This document shows, one piece after another, positions 56,632 through 64,000 of a stretch of DNA of 64,000 nucleotides. Made by a program: the position numbers and the translations under genes. This DNA comes from Paraglaciecola mesophila (GTDB taxonomy: Bacteria > Pseudomonadota > Gammaproteobacteria > Enterobacterales > Alteromonadaceae), in contig NZ_CP047656.1 in the NCBI RefSeq assembly GCF_009906955.1, positions 1,302,001 through 1,366,000 on the forward strand. Direction: 5' to 3'. The notes beneath the pieces are model-generated. The model made no database searches and was not told the DNA's origin. It worked only from the letters and a program-made list of their open reading frames with translations. How positions within the stretch are numbered: the first letter of the stretch is position 1; the number at the start of each line of letters is the position of its first letter.

Positions 56632-56660
56632 TGCATCCACTGGGCTTAGTCAATCGTTCC
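56632..56660 (+). promoter_or_regulatory. Predicted ECF-sigma promoter of the propeller-like lipoprotein gene
   Basis: TGCATCC, 16 bases, CGTTCC. The -35 box is identical to that of the DUF4331 operon and the spacing is identical; the -10 box shares CGTT. It lies 70 bp before the ATG at 56730. Confidence 0.65.
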
Positions 56661-56729
56661 TTTAAATGTACCGCGCGTTCTCCGCGCTTTGCAATATGGC
56701 AATTATGCTACTTTAAGGAGCTAAATATC

Positions 56730-58826
56730 ATGATCAGGAATACACAATCTACCCACACATCAACCCGAAAATTTGTAACTACATTAATCGGTCTATCCGT
56801 CGCTTTATCACTTACAGCCTGTGATGGTGATGACGGAGCCCAAGGCCCTCAAGGCGAGCAAGGTGAAATGGGTGCACCGGGTAATGACGGTCAACCAGGT
56901 ACACCCGGTTTTGCAGCAGCGCAATTTTTAATATCAAACAATGGCCCTGACAATGCAGGAACGGTTGATCTTGTCGATCAGAATGCGGCCAAACTAAAAA
57001 CCTTTTCTAGCGGCAACAATGAGGGCATCGCCCTTGATGCACTTAATAATATTGTTCACGCTGGCGATTCGACAGCGGGCAGCGTGCGTTTTTTATGTGG
57101 GATACAACAGCGTTCAGAAGATAACGTGTTTAATAACACTGAAGACCGAGAAATTACCGGCGCTAACACCGGTTTAGTAAACCCTAAAGGTATCGACATA
57201 GCACATAGTGCTGGCTTGGTCATGGTAGCTGACTTCAACGGGATGCGTATTAGTGTATTTGGCTCAGCCGCAGCGGGAGATGTAGCCCCTTTAGCGGAAA
57301 CCTTAACTGACGCCAAACCATGGGATTTGGATTACGATGAAATCAACGATCGCTTATTCGTAGCACTAACCGACGGAACGATAGCTGTTTACGACGACTA
57401 CGTATCCGGTGGGTTTGCTGCCATGCCTGCCCGCGTTATCACTCCTAGTGACGATAGCCAAAGTACAATTTCAGTAAACATTCACGGTATCGTTTACGAC
57501 CGTGAGACAAACAAACTGGTTGTCAGTGATGTTGGCGATGCCGCATCTGCCACTGACGGCGCTATTTTTGTTATCGATAATGCCGCTAGTGCCGATGGAA
57601 ATGTAAGCGTTGCACGTGCTATCTCTGGTCCATTGACATTATTGGGTAATCCAGTCGATATCGTACTTAGCGGGACAGATTTACGCGTTGCCGAGAAGTC
57701 GAACGATGCCATACTGGTGTTTTCAAATATCTTTTCCGGCCCAAGTGGAGACATTGCACCAAGCTTAACCACCAGCAGTATTAAACCTGAGTCGTTAGTT
57801 GAAATCACTCAAGCAAACATGCATGCCGACTCATCAGATATTGCCACACCTAACGTCAGTTTTAACGGTATCGCAGTAAGCGGAAACCCAGCAGCAGGTG
57901 TTGATACCTTTGGTATGATTGCTAAATTTAACACAGCATTAAATACTCAGCTTAGTGGATACGATTATAATCAAAGCATAGAAAGCGTTGCATTTGATAT
58001 CGCCGGAGATGCCTATGCAACCTTTGATGATCCAGATTCAGGAACAGCGGGTATATTAGTGGGCAATCGCGTAGCTAAGTCTCGCGACACGGAATCGTTC
58101 AATACCGCCAGAGACAGAATTATATCAGGTGACAATACAGGGCTTGTTGCCCCTAAAGGCCTAGATATTGCCTCTCAAAGGGGCCTGATATTTGTCGCTG
58201 AAAACAATGCTACCACCCCAAGTATCTTGGTATTTTCATTGTGCGCATCGGACGATGCAGCACCAGTGCTAACCTTAAACATGGCCGACAATGCTCGCCC
58301 CTGGGACGTAGATTATGACGCCAACTCAGACCGAGCCTATGTTGCCCTAACCAATGGCACAGTTGCCGTGTTTGATGAAGTAACCGCCCGTATGAATAGC
58401 GGTATGACAGCGATAACCACACAAGATCGTACCATCATTCCAGCAGTAGGAGGCACCGCGCAACTCGCACCATCGAATATCCATGGTATTGATTTTGATC
58501 CCGCGTCAAGTAGCCTAATACTATCGGATGTAGGCAGTGCCGCTGACGCAACTGACGGCAAATTGTATGTCATTTCCGCCGGTGACTCAGCAAATGGTCT
58601 TACCGAGATAAGCGTAAATATCAGTGGGGCCAGCACCAACTTAGGTAACCCAGTTGATATTATGTATTCGGGTAGCCATTTGTATGTAGCAGAAAAGTCA
58701 AACAACCTGATCATGCGCTTTGATAATATCTTAGCTAGTGCAGGCGGTGATATAGCTGCGAATGCCACAATGAGCTATAGCGCACCAGAGTCAGTTGCAC
58801 TTATTTCGCACTATATTTCTAAATAA
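56730..58826 (+). CDS. Lipoprotein with collagen-like segment and duplicated propeller-like region
   Basis: A 698-residue lipoprotein: lipobox LTAC gives Cys31, followed by about nine Gly-X-Y triplets (GPQGEQGEMGAPGNDG within 40-57), then two similar halves about 320 residues apart. Matching pairs include NPKGIDIA/APKGLDIA, PWDLDYDEINDRLFVALTDG/PWDVDYDANSDRAYVALTNG and GNPVDIVLSG/GNPVDIMYSG. The pattern suggests NHL-type beta-propeller blades. AAGGAG lies ten bases before ATG 56730, and a predicted promoter lies between it and the earlier in-frame ATG at 56496, so 56496 is rejected. The ligand is unknown. Confidence 0.8.
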   Translation: MIRNTQSTHTSTRKFVTTLIGLSVALSLTACDGDDGAQGPQGEQGEMGAPGNDGQPGTPGFAAAQFLISNNGPDNAGTVDLVDQNAAKLKTFSSGNNEGIALDALNNIVHAGDSTAGSVRFLCGIQQRSEDNVFNNTEDREITGANTGLVNPKGIDIAHSAGLVMVADFNGMRISVFGSAAAGDVAPLAETLTDAKPWDLDYDEINDRLFVALTDGTIAVYDDYVSGGFAAMPARVITPSDDSQSTISVNIHGIVYDRETNKLVVSDVGDAASATDGAIFVIDNAASADGNVSVARAISGPLTLLGNPVDIVLSGTDLRVAEKSNDAILVFSNIFSGPSGDIAPSLTTSSIKPESLVEITQANMHADSSDIATPNVSFNGIAVSGNPAAGVDTFGMIAKFNTALNTQLSGYDYNQSIESVAFDIAGDAYATFDDPDSGTAGILVGNRVAKSRDTESFNTARDRIISGDNTGLVAPKGLDIASQRGLIFVAENNATTPSILVFSLCASDDAAPVLTLNMADNARPWDVDYDANSDRAYVALTNGTVAVFDEVTARMNSGMTAITTQDRTIIPAVGGTAQLAPSNIHGIDFDPASSSLILSDVGSAADATDGKLYVISAGDSANGLTEISVNISGASTNLGNPVDIMYSGSHLYVAEKSNNLIMRFDNILASAGGDIAANATMSYSAPESVALISHYISK

Positions 58827-59200
58827 ACGTCCGAATTAAACTGATTTCGTCACTGAGTGACTTTCTCGCTCAGTGGCGTATTGCTCATCATGCGTTTTAC
58901 TCCCCCTCCCTTTTTTAACCTGCATAATCATCAGTCTAATTAAGACCCTATGCATACTACATTTCGACCGTTTGGTTCACCTTATGCCACACATGTCAGT
59001 GGTGATTTAGTACAAAGCGCCAACTCGTCGTGACGACTTCCTTTAAGTAAGTTGCTCAACACCCGTCTCAAGGAGTAGACTGGGTAAAATACCGCCCAAT
59101 TTTCGATCAAAATCTATTTTAAGCGTCCTAGCAAAGAGGTCTTAGAATCGGTTCGCTTAGGATTCACCACATCGTTCATGGTTGCTGCAGATATTCGTAA
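58827..59200. other. Non-coding stretch before the hybrid kinase gene
   Basis: About 370 bp without a gene. CACTGAG (58853) and CTCAGTG (58871) form a small hairpin after the lipoprotein gene, lacking a T-run. The kinase promoter must lie here. Confidence 0.5.
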
Positions 59201-61390
59201 ATGACCACGAGTAAAGGAGAAAGGATTTTGACAGTAAAGACAGGCTTATCGATTCGCGCGCGTTATATATTCGCTTTGACACTCGTCGCCATCACGGTGA
59301 CGGGCTCTGCCGTTATCCTCAAATACATTTTCAGTGCACAAGCCAATGATGCGTATATTATTAACATCGCTGGGCAGCAGCGTATGTTGTCACAGCGTAT
59401 TGCTCTGTCTATTTCAAGGTTATCCTCTTGCCAACTCAGCGCTCAATCTACGCAGCAATATCGACAAACCTTAACCAGCGCCCTAACGACCTTTAATGAT
59501 AATCGGCTGTATTTAACGAACGCCAAAGACTCTCCGGCAGCAGTACGGACGTTATATTATGGTGAACGCGCCCTAGATCAAATGACCCAAGATTATATTA
59601 CTGACGCCCGGGATTTTTTAACGCAAGGTACCACCTGTACTAAGCCACCTTCGCGATTCAATGGGCAAAATAGCGATACCTTACTCAATGATCTTGACCG
59701 TGTAGTGCAAGCCTTTGAACTTGCCGCATCAAACAGAGTACAACGTGTTGAAAAGGTTGAAACATTCTTGTGGTTTTTTACCTTGGTCTTATTGATATGT
59801 GAAGCGCTATTTATATTTCGGCCCATGGAGAGCACAGTCCGAAGTGCGCTTGCATCGTTAAAAAATGCATTACAAAAAGCAGAAAATGCCGAACAACAAG
59901 CCATAGAAGCGAACAAAGCAAAATCAGAATTTCTTGCCAGTATGAGTCACGAATTACGAACCCCAATGAATGGGCTGTTTGGCATGATGGAATTAGCCTT
60001 AGACAACCCCCATAAAAGCGCTGAATACCTCAAGAAGGCAAAAAATTCCGGTAAACAACTATTAGTATTGATCAACGACGTACTTGATCTTTCAAAAATC
60101 GAAGCCGGTAAGTTACGCATAGAGCGCACTTCATTGGATTTGCTTCAGTTACTTGATGACGTTATCTCGGTGCAATCAGCCAATGCTCGCCTGAAAAATC
60201 TAAATTTTATCTACACCAAGACCACCCCACTGCCCACTCGCATATTTGGCGACCCCACTCGCATTGCCCAAATCATGCACAATCTATTAAGCAATGGGAT
60301 CAAATTTACCCAAAAGGGCAGTATAACGTTAGATGTGGGGGTCAACATTAAAGACAAGCACTTTTGGTTAAACATAGTCGTCACCGACACTGGCATTGGC
60401 ATCAAAGCGGAAAAACTGCCGACAATATTTAATAAATTTGAACAAGCGGACAAAAGCACAACGCGCCTACATGGTGGCACAGGTCTTGGGTTGTCTATTT
60501 CAAAACAACTAACCGAATTAATGAATGGCACCATAAGCGCTAAGAGCACAGAAAACCAAGGCAGTGTTTTTGCTTTGTCGCTACCTATCGAAGTGGATCA
60601 AGCACAAGTTGAAAGTATTCAACCCCCTATTCCGCTGAATTGTGCCATAGTGGATGACCTACAAACCAGTCGAGATTACTTAGAACACGTTGTTCATGCT
60701 CAGGGCTATAAGGTGACCACTTTCGGCCATGGCGCCGCATTTTTAAGAGTGGATATCAGCCAATTTGATGTTTTGCTGCTTGATTTATCTATGCCAGACA
60801 TCAATGGGATCGATGTTATCAATGCCATGCGTAAACAAAAACGACGTAAAACACCTTACATTATCTTGATATCAGCGGTCATTGAGCACCTGGATTGCGA
60901 AGAAGAAATACGACGTCTTATCTGGCGAACTCATGCAAAACCAATACTGAGGCAAGAACTCGAAGCTGATCTGAGAGAGCTGCAGAATATTCACCTAAAG
61001 CTTGAGCAAAGTCCCCTTGTCGCATCAACAAGCCACAAAATTCTCATCGTTGAAGACAATGAGATAAATGCCGAAGTGGTTAAAGTCATGCTTGAAGGAG
61101 CAGGCTTTCACGTTGCCATAGCTACTGACGGCGAAAAAGCTATTCAAGCCTGTATTTTTGAGCAATATGACTTGATTTTAATGGACATGCACATGCCAGT
61201 AATGGACGGCATAACCGCTACGATAAAGCTAAGAACTGAAATGAACTTTACTCATCCTATCGTGGCCCTGTCAGCCAATGCGTTTGTTGAAGATAGAGAT
61301 AACTGCCTAAAAGCAGGGATGAATGACTTTTTATCTAAACCCATCGATAAACAAGCATTACTATCCACCATTAAGCGCCAGTTAGTCTAA
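59201..61390 (+). CDS. Hybrid sensor histidine kinase with PilJ-type sensor and two receiver domains
   Basis: A 729-residue inner-membrane kinase. Two membrane segments (about 22-48 and 188-206) flank a periplasmic PilJ/NarX-like helical domain with [16 protein letters not shown]. Then a HisKA domain (His250 in [11 protein letters not shown]), HATPase ([24 protein letters not shown]), receiver 1 (Asp528) and receiver 2 (Asp662). Both receivers keep the acidic pocket and Lys. There is no HPt or output domain and no regulator gene beside it. TTG 59228 (AAAGGAG upstream) may be the true start rather than ATG 59201, which has none. Confidence 0.9.
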   Translation: MTTSKGERILTVKTGLSIRARYIFALTLVAITVTGSAVILKYIFSAQANDAYIINIAGQQRMLSQRIALSISRLSSCQLSAQSTQQYRQTLTSALTTFNDNRLYLTNAKDSPAAVRTLYYGERALDQMTQDYITDARDFLTQGTTCTKPPSRFNGQNSDTLLNDLDRVVQAFELAASNRVQRVEKVETFLWFFTLVLLICEALFIFRPMESTVRSALASLKNALQKAENAEQQAIEANKAKSEFLASMSHELRTPMNGLFGMMELALDNPHKSAEYLKKAKNSGKQLLVLINDVLDLSKIEAGKLRIERTSLDLLQLLDDVISVQSANARLKNLNFIYTKTTPLPTRIFGDPTRIAQIMHNLLSNGIKFTQKGSITLDVGVNIKDKHFWLNIVVTDTGIGIKAEKLPTIFNKFEQADKSTTRLHGGTGLGLSISKQLTELMNGTISAKSTENQGSVFALSLPIEVDQAQVESIQPPIPLNCAIVDDLQTSRDYLEHVVHAQGYKVTTFGHGAAFLRVDISQFDVLLLDLSMPDINGIDVINAMRKQKRRKTPYIILISAVIEHLDCEEEIRRLIWRTHAKPILRQELEADLRELQNIHLKLEQSPLVASTSHKILIVEDNEINAEVVKVMLEGAGFHVAIATDGEKAIQACIFEQYDLILMDMHMPVMDGITATIKLRTEMNFTHPIVALSANAFVEDRDNCLKAGMNDFLSKPIDKQALLSTIKRQLV

Positions 61391-61425
61391 CTTGTTGGTC
61401 AACACAATACATAGCCATGTTGAAA

Positions 61426-61450
61426 GCGCTGTTCACGAACGGAACAGCGC
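61426..61450. terminator. Hairpin between hybrid kinase and outer-membrane protein genes
   Basis: GCGCTGTTC (61426-61434) and GAACAGCGC (61442-61450) pair perfectly. The T-run is short on both sides, so strength is uncertain; the genes converge on it. Confidence 0.55.
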
Positions 61451-61457
61451 ATCCCAG

Positions 61458-62042
61458 TTAAAACGAATACCGAACGAGCGCACCTAGCGTGCTAACATCT
61501 GAAATGTTTGTGAAATTTACCCCAACAGAAATGTTGGTGTAGAAGTAGTAGTTTGCCGCCAGCATAGTGATGGCTTCACTGTCTCCGTCAAAACGAATGA
61601 TCCCTGCGGACGCTTCTAAATCAATCTTATTGGTTACCATGGAACGAATACCTAGGGTTGCGCCGAAACCATCTGTATCAGAGCTTATATTAACACCCGG
61701 GCCATTCGCAGAAATTTCAGCATAATGGTACGCAAGTGTGCCGTATATGTCAGTTGAGCCCGTCATTTTGTAACGATAGCCCACTTCCGCGTTACCTTGG
61801 TCAAAGTCAACATCACCGTTTAAAATGTCGTCATTTGTCATGGTATAACTTCCTCTGACAAACACATTTTTACCGAGTGATTTTGCCCCTGCAATCCCAA
61901 AACCCGTGGGATCCAAACCATCAATATCATCGATATTCGTAATGTAATATCCTCCCTGCACGTAATCCCAGTTAGGAGACGCAGCAAGCGCTGACGCAGT
62001 TGAGAATAATCCACAGATGAGCAACACAGCCTTTGATTTCAT
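61458..62042 (-). CDS. Outer-membrane beta-barrel protein, OmpW/porin-like small barrel
   Basis: A 194-residue protein with a signal peptide ending ALA at 20, then alternating beta strands of an eight-stranded barrel, ending in the typical C-terminal aromatic residue (LVRYSF). Examples of strands: FVRGSYTMTND, AEVGYRYKM, IYGTLAYHYAEI. Porin-like or adhesion-type family; the ligand is unknown. AAGGAAAAATAG precedes the ATG. Repeat copy D ends 13 bp upstream of the start codon, so the gene's original upstream region has been displaced. Confidence 0.83.
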   Translation of the reverse strand: MKSKAVLLICGLFSTASALAASPNWDYVQGGYYITNIDDIDGLDPTGFGIAGAKSLGKNVFVRGSYTMTNDDILNGDVDFDQGNAEVGYRYKMTGSTDIYGTLAYHYAEISANGPGVNISSDTDGFGATLGIRSMVTNKIDLEASAGIIRFDGDSEAITMLAANYYFYTNISVGVNFTNISDVSTLGALVRYSF

Positions 62043-62055
62043 TCTATTTTTCCTT

Positions 62056-62320
62056 ATACCAATTCCATTAAATAATTGGCCTCTCAGAATTCATCCAGCG
62101 GGTTTTGAACAAGGCGTCGGTGTGTAGTAATGGTTGTTCCCTTTCAAATACCGAGAACGTAGTGCAAAACCCGCTGGGGAATTCCCTTTGGGCGAATTTT
62201 AAAAGGACTTACTCTGTGTTGCTCAAACTCGAAAGAGCACCACTATTACTTCATTTAAGCGCCTTGATTAAGTCCTTTTAAATTTTCGCTGAGTGGTTAA
62301 TTATTTAATGGAATTGGTAT
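62056..62320 (-). repeat. Dispersed inverted-repeat element, copy D (265 bp)
   Basis: Inverted relative to copies A to C. The terminal repeats and both inner arm pairs are intact; the loop in the first hairpin is shorter than in A and C (the TTTATTAAAAAC part is missing). Starts 13 bp from the outer-membrane protein gene. Confidence 0.9.
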
Positions 62321-62520
62321 TAAATTAATGCGAAGGGCGTTTGTAAGCACAAGCATCGTATAGCCCATCAAATCAAGGGTCAAATATTTATCCGAAAAGT
62401 TCATCCCAGCGCATTCACGGTAAGTGTAACAACATGTAATTTAAACACTTTACTGGAAACTAACGGGAGTGCTAGCACTCTTAGGTATGTAAATTAATTT
62501 CCATAAGAGTTGAAACTATT

Positions 62521-63015
62521 ATGAAACATGTCGTGATCCTAGTGACTTTATTATTAGCATTAGCCGGGTGTGCAACTCATCGACTACCTGACCCTGAAAG
62601 GTCCGCCATTATTGAAAAGTTTATCACCACAGAACAACTCGAAGCGCGTAATACCATTAGCGCATTTGACTTAGATAGCTGGACGTCATTGAGTGACCAA
62701 TATCTTATTATTCGAACGTCACCGTTTCGTTCATATTTAGTTAAACTTACCATGCGTTGTAGTGATATCGATTACTCACCAGCTCTGCTCGTGTATTCGC
62801 GCATACCCAATACACTAAGTGCGGGTTTTGATAGTGTATTTACTCCAGACAACCATAGATTCAAATGCAATATCAGCCGTATTTATCCCCTGAGCAAAGC
62901 GCAAAATAAAAGTTTAATTACTGCGGTAAGCCCTAAAGCAGAAGACAAGCCGTTACAAAGCGCCCAAGAAGAAAATATGAACGCTAGCGAACCGAGCACA
63001 TCAAAAGATCTCTAG
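62521..63015 (+). CDS. Small lipoprotein, DUF6491-like
   Basis: A 164-residue lipoprotein: lipobox LAGC at 17. A conserved-looking core follows: EARNTISAFDLDSWTSLSDQYL, IIRTSPFRSYLVKL and CSDIDYS, a pattern I associate with DUF6491 (moderately sure). Two cysteines (CSDID and FKCNIS) could form a disulfide. The last 35 residues are a polar tail (AEDKPLQSAQEENMNASEPS). The function is unknown. Confidence 0.7.
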   Translation: MKHVVILVTLLLALAGCATHRLPDPERSAIIEKFITTEQLEARNTISAFDLDSWTSLSDQYLIIRTSPFRSYLVKLTMRCSDIDYSPALLVYSRIPNTLSAGFDSVFTPDNHRFKCNISRIYPLSKAQNKSLITAVSPKAEDKPLQSAQEENMNASEPSTSKDL

Positions 63016-63067
63016 CCAGTTACGTCGCTATGTTTGGAGTACGTAGTAGGAGAAGGTCAGTGCTGGG

Positions 63068-63406
63068 TTAGTTAACCTTAATCGAGCCCTTTTTAGTTTG
63101 CGTATAAATTGTATATGGCAATATAAGCGTGTCTGTGGCGGCAGAAAGTACACTGTCAATAAGGAGGTAAGGCACACCGCTGAAGCTATTTCCAATAACT
63201 TGTTTGCTAGGTTCACCGTACATTAAACAAAGGTTGTGACTAAGCCCACTGTAAATCCGCGGGATACTATCGCAGTAACTCTTTTTATCATAATAGGCGA
63301 TATCGACATGATTTCCTGACGGATTAACCGTTTTAACCGTTGCACATGCTTGGCAAATCATAAGTAAAAATAATAGAGTGGCGACTTTAGGCATAATTGA
63401 ATCCAT
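63068..63406 (-). CDS. YceK/YidQ family lipoprotein
   Basis: A 112-residue lipoprotein with the YceK/YidQ pattern: N-terminal hydrophobic segment ending ICQACA, then YSGLSHNLCLMYGEP and the C-terminal ATDTLILPYTIYTQTKKGSI, which closely follows the family. The lipobox is not canonical. Start is uncertain: ATG 63406 or 63394 are both reasonable, neither with a good ribosome site. The function is unknown; E. coli relatives are small outer-membrane lipoproteins. Confidence 0.78.
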   Translation of the reverse strand: MDSIMPKVATLLFLLMICQACATVKTVNPSGNHVDIAYYDKKSYCDSIPRIYSGLSHNLCLMYGEPSKQVIGNSFSGVPYLLIDSVLSAATDTLILPYTIYTQTKKGSIKVN

Positions 63407-63534
63407 TAAGAACAACAGATTAATCAAAACCATGCTGAAGCGACAAAAACCAATTTTTCTACCTTCCCTTCATGAGCAACCTGCCGATTTTGCGATTTAC
63501 CACGCTTCTTATATACCGATATAACTTAATGCGA

Positions 63535-63780
63535 CTAGTAAACTATCTTCAGCACTATGTATGGCACTAGGTTAAATACAAAAACGAGCAACTTGTACTG
63601 GGCTAGATAATTCATATACATGATTTTTAACTGGTGAGCTTGTACGTTGAAAAACTTACTATGCACTGACGTTATTCGCTCTCCCATCCAGATTAAGGCC
63701 AATGTAGCCAAACTCAGCAAACCAATATTAATCAATGACATCCAACCAAATATTTCGCTTAGTAAAACGGTGTTATGCAT
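63535..63780 (-). CDS. Small membrane protein, DUF6868-like
   Basis: An 81-residue protein with two membrane segments (about 14-32, SLINIGLLSLATLALIWMG; about 60-79, QYKLLVFVFNLVPYIVLKIV). The pattern EIFGWMSLINIGLLSL ... YKLLVFVFNLVPYI matches the DUF6868 family, as far as I recall. The function is unknown. It heads away from the partial gene at the window's end, on the same strand. Confidence 0.78.
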   Translation of the reverse strand: MHNTVLLSEIFGWMSLINIGLLSLATLALIWMGERITSVHSKFFNVQAHQLKIMYMNYLAQYKLLVFVFNLVPYIVLKIVY

Positions 63781-63854
63781 TTCATCTACCTTTGTGTTTG
63801 ATGGCTCATTTACAGTTTATTGGCTTACTTGTATTTTATCGCCTAGCTGATTGT

Positions 63855-63998
63855 TTAGTTCTTAACCCACGCCCATGCTTTACTCAGCTCATTTACAGTA
63901 AAATATTGTTCATCAATATTGACTATTTTGGCAAACGGGCGATCAGCCTCCACTAACCATTTAATCACTCGGCTAGTGGACACTATGGCTAATTTATT
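63855..63998 (-). CDS. C-terminal fragment of an unrecognised protein (runs off the window)
   Basis: An open frame enters from the right edge and ends with TAA at 63855-63857. The last 47 residues are protein-like (RVIKWLVEADRPFAKIV, NELSKAWAWVKN). Not recognised. Real coding is suggested by composition only; the start lies outside the window. Confidence 0.45.
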   Translation of the reverse strand, partial: NKLAIVSTSRVIKWLVEADRPFAKIVNIDEQYFTVNELSKAWAWVKN

Positions 63999-64000
63999 CA

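Overview
The window looks like chromosomal DNA of a marine gammaproteobacterium of the Alteromonadales, probably close to Paraglaciecola/Glaciecola. This is inferred from gene content, not from a database search. Supporting signs are the fadR|nhaB-dsbB block, an opgGH operon, yoaA-tsaB, a ycgL/ycgM/ycgN neighbourhood, flgT, and a D-glutamate dgcR-dgcN-dgcA cluster of the kind described in marine Pseudoalteromonas. The window starts inside a prolyl oligopeptidase gene and ends inside a small unrecognised gene. I found no tRNA, rRNA, CRISPR array, intact transposase or prophage.

Layout. 1-8.2 kb: peptidases (S9 prolyl oligopeptidase, M3 oligopeptidase, M20D amidohydrolase), a DUF4202 protein and an AEC permease. 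8.4-11.4 kb: D-glutamate catabolism (dgcR, dgcN, dgcA). 11.5-17.8 kb: an envelope module read leftward, consisting of an ECF sigma factor, its RskA-like membrane anti-sigma factor, a DUF4331 secreted protein, an Ig-like lipoprotein, a TPR protein and a HupE/UreJ-type membrane protein. 18-21.7 kb: opgGH (periplasmic glucans). 22.4-25.6 kb: fadR, nhaB, dsbB. 25.6-28.3 kb: ctlX-ocd with a divergent Lrp-type regulator. 28.4-41.4 kb: photolyase-like protein, ycgN/ycgM/ycgL group with two STAS-like paralogues, rnd, fadD, hydrolase, slp, tsaB, yoaA. 42-46.6 kb: GH13 enzyme, an unknown Ser/Ala-rich protein, flgH and flgT. 46.7-50.5 kb: a run of SUKH and other immunity-like genes with no toxin gene beside them. 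50.7-56.3 kb: small proteins, an SDR, a ParD-like/methionine aminopeptidase pair, a homocysteine methyltransferase and a CWC protein. 56.7-64 kb: a propeller-like lipoprotein, a hybrid histidine kinase, an outer-membrane barrel protein and small lipoproteins.

Two things stand out. First, a probable undescribed ECF-sigma regulon. The same promoter-like motif, TG(C/A)ATCC-N16-CGTT, with exactly 16 bases of spacing, lies upstream of the sigma gene, upstream of the DUF4331 operon, and 40 kb away upstream of the propeller-like lipoprotein. Second, a family of about 265-280 bp non-coding repeats with terminal inverted repeats and two internal hairpins (four complete copies, one remnant). One copy lies between the sigma-factor promoter and its start codon, one encodes the last 23 residues of an immunity-like protein, and one ends 13 bp from the start codon of an outer-membrane protein gene. 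The most diverged copy shows paired changes in facing arms.
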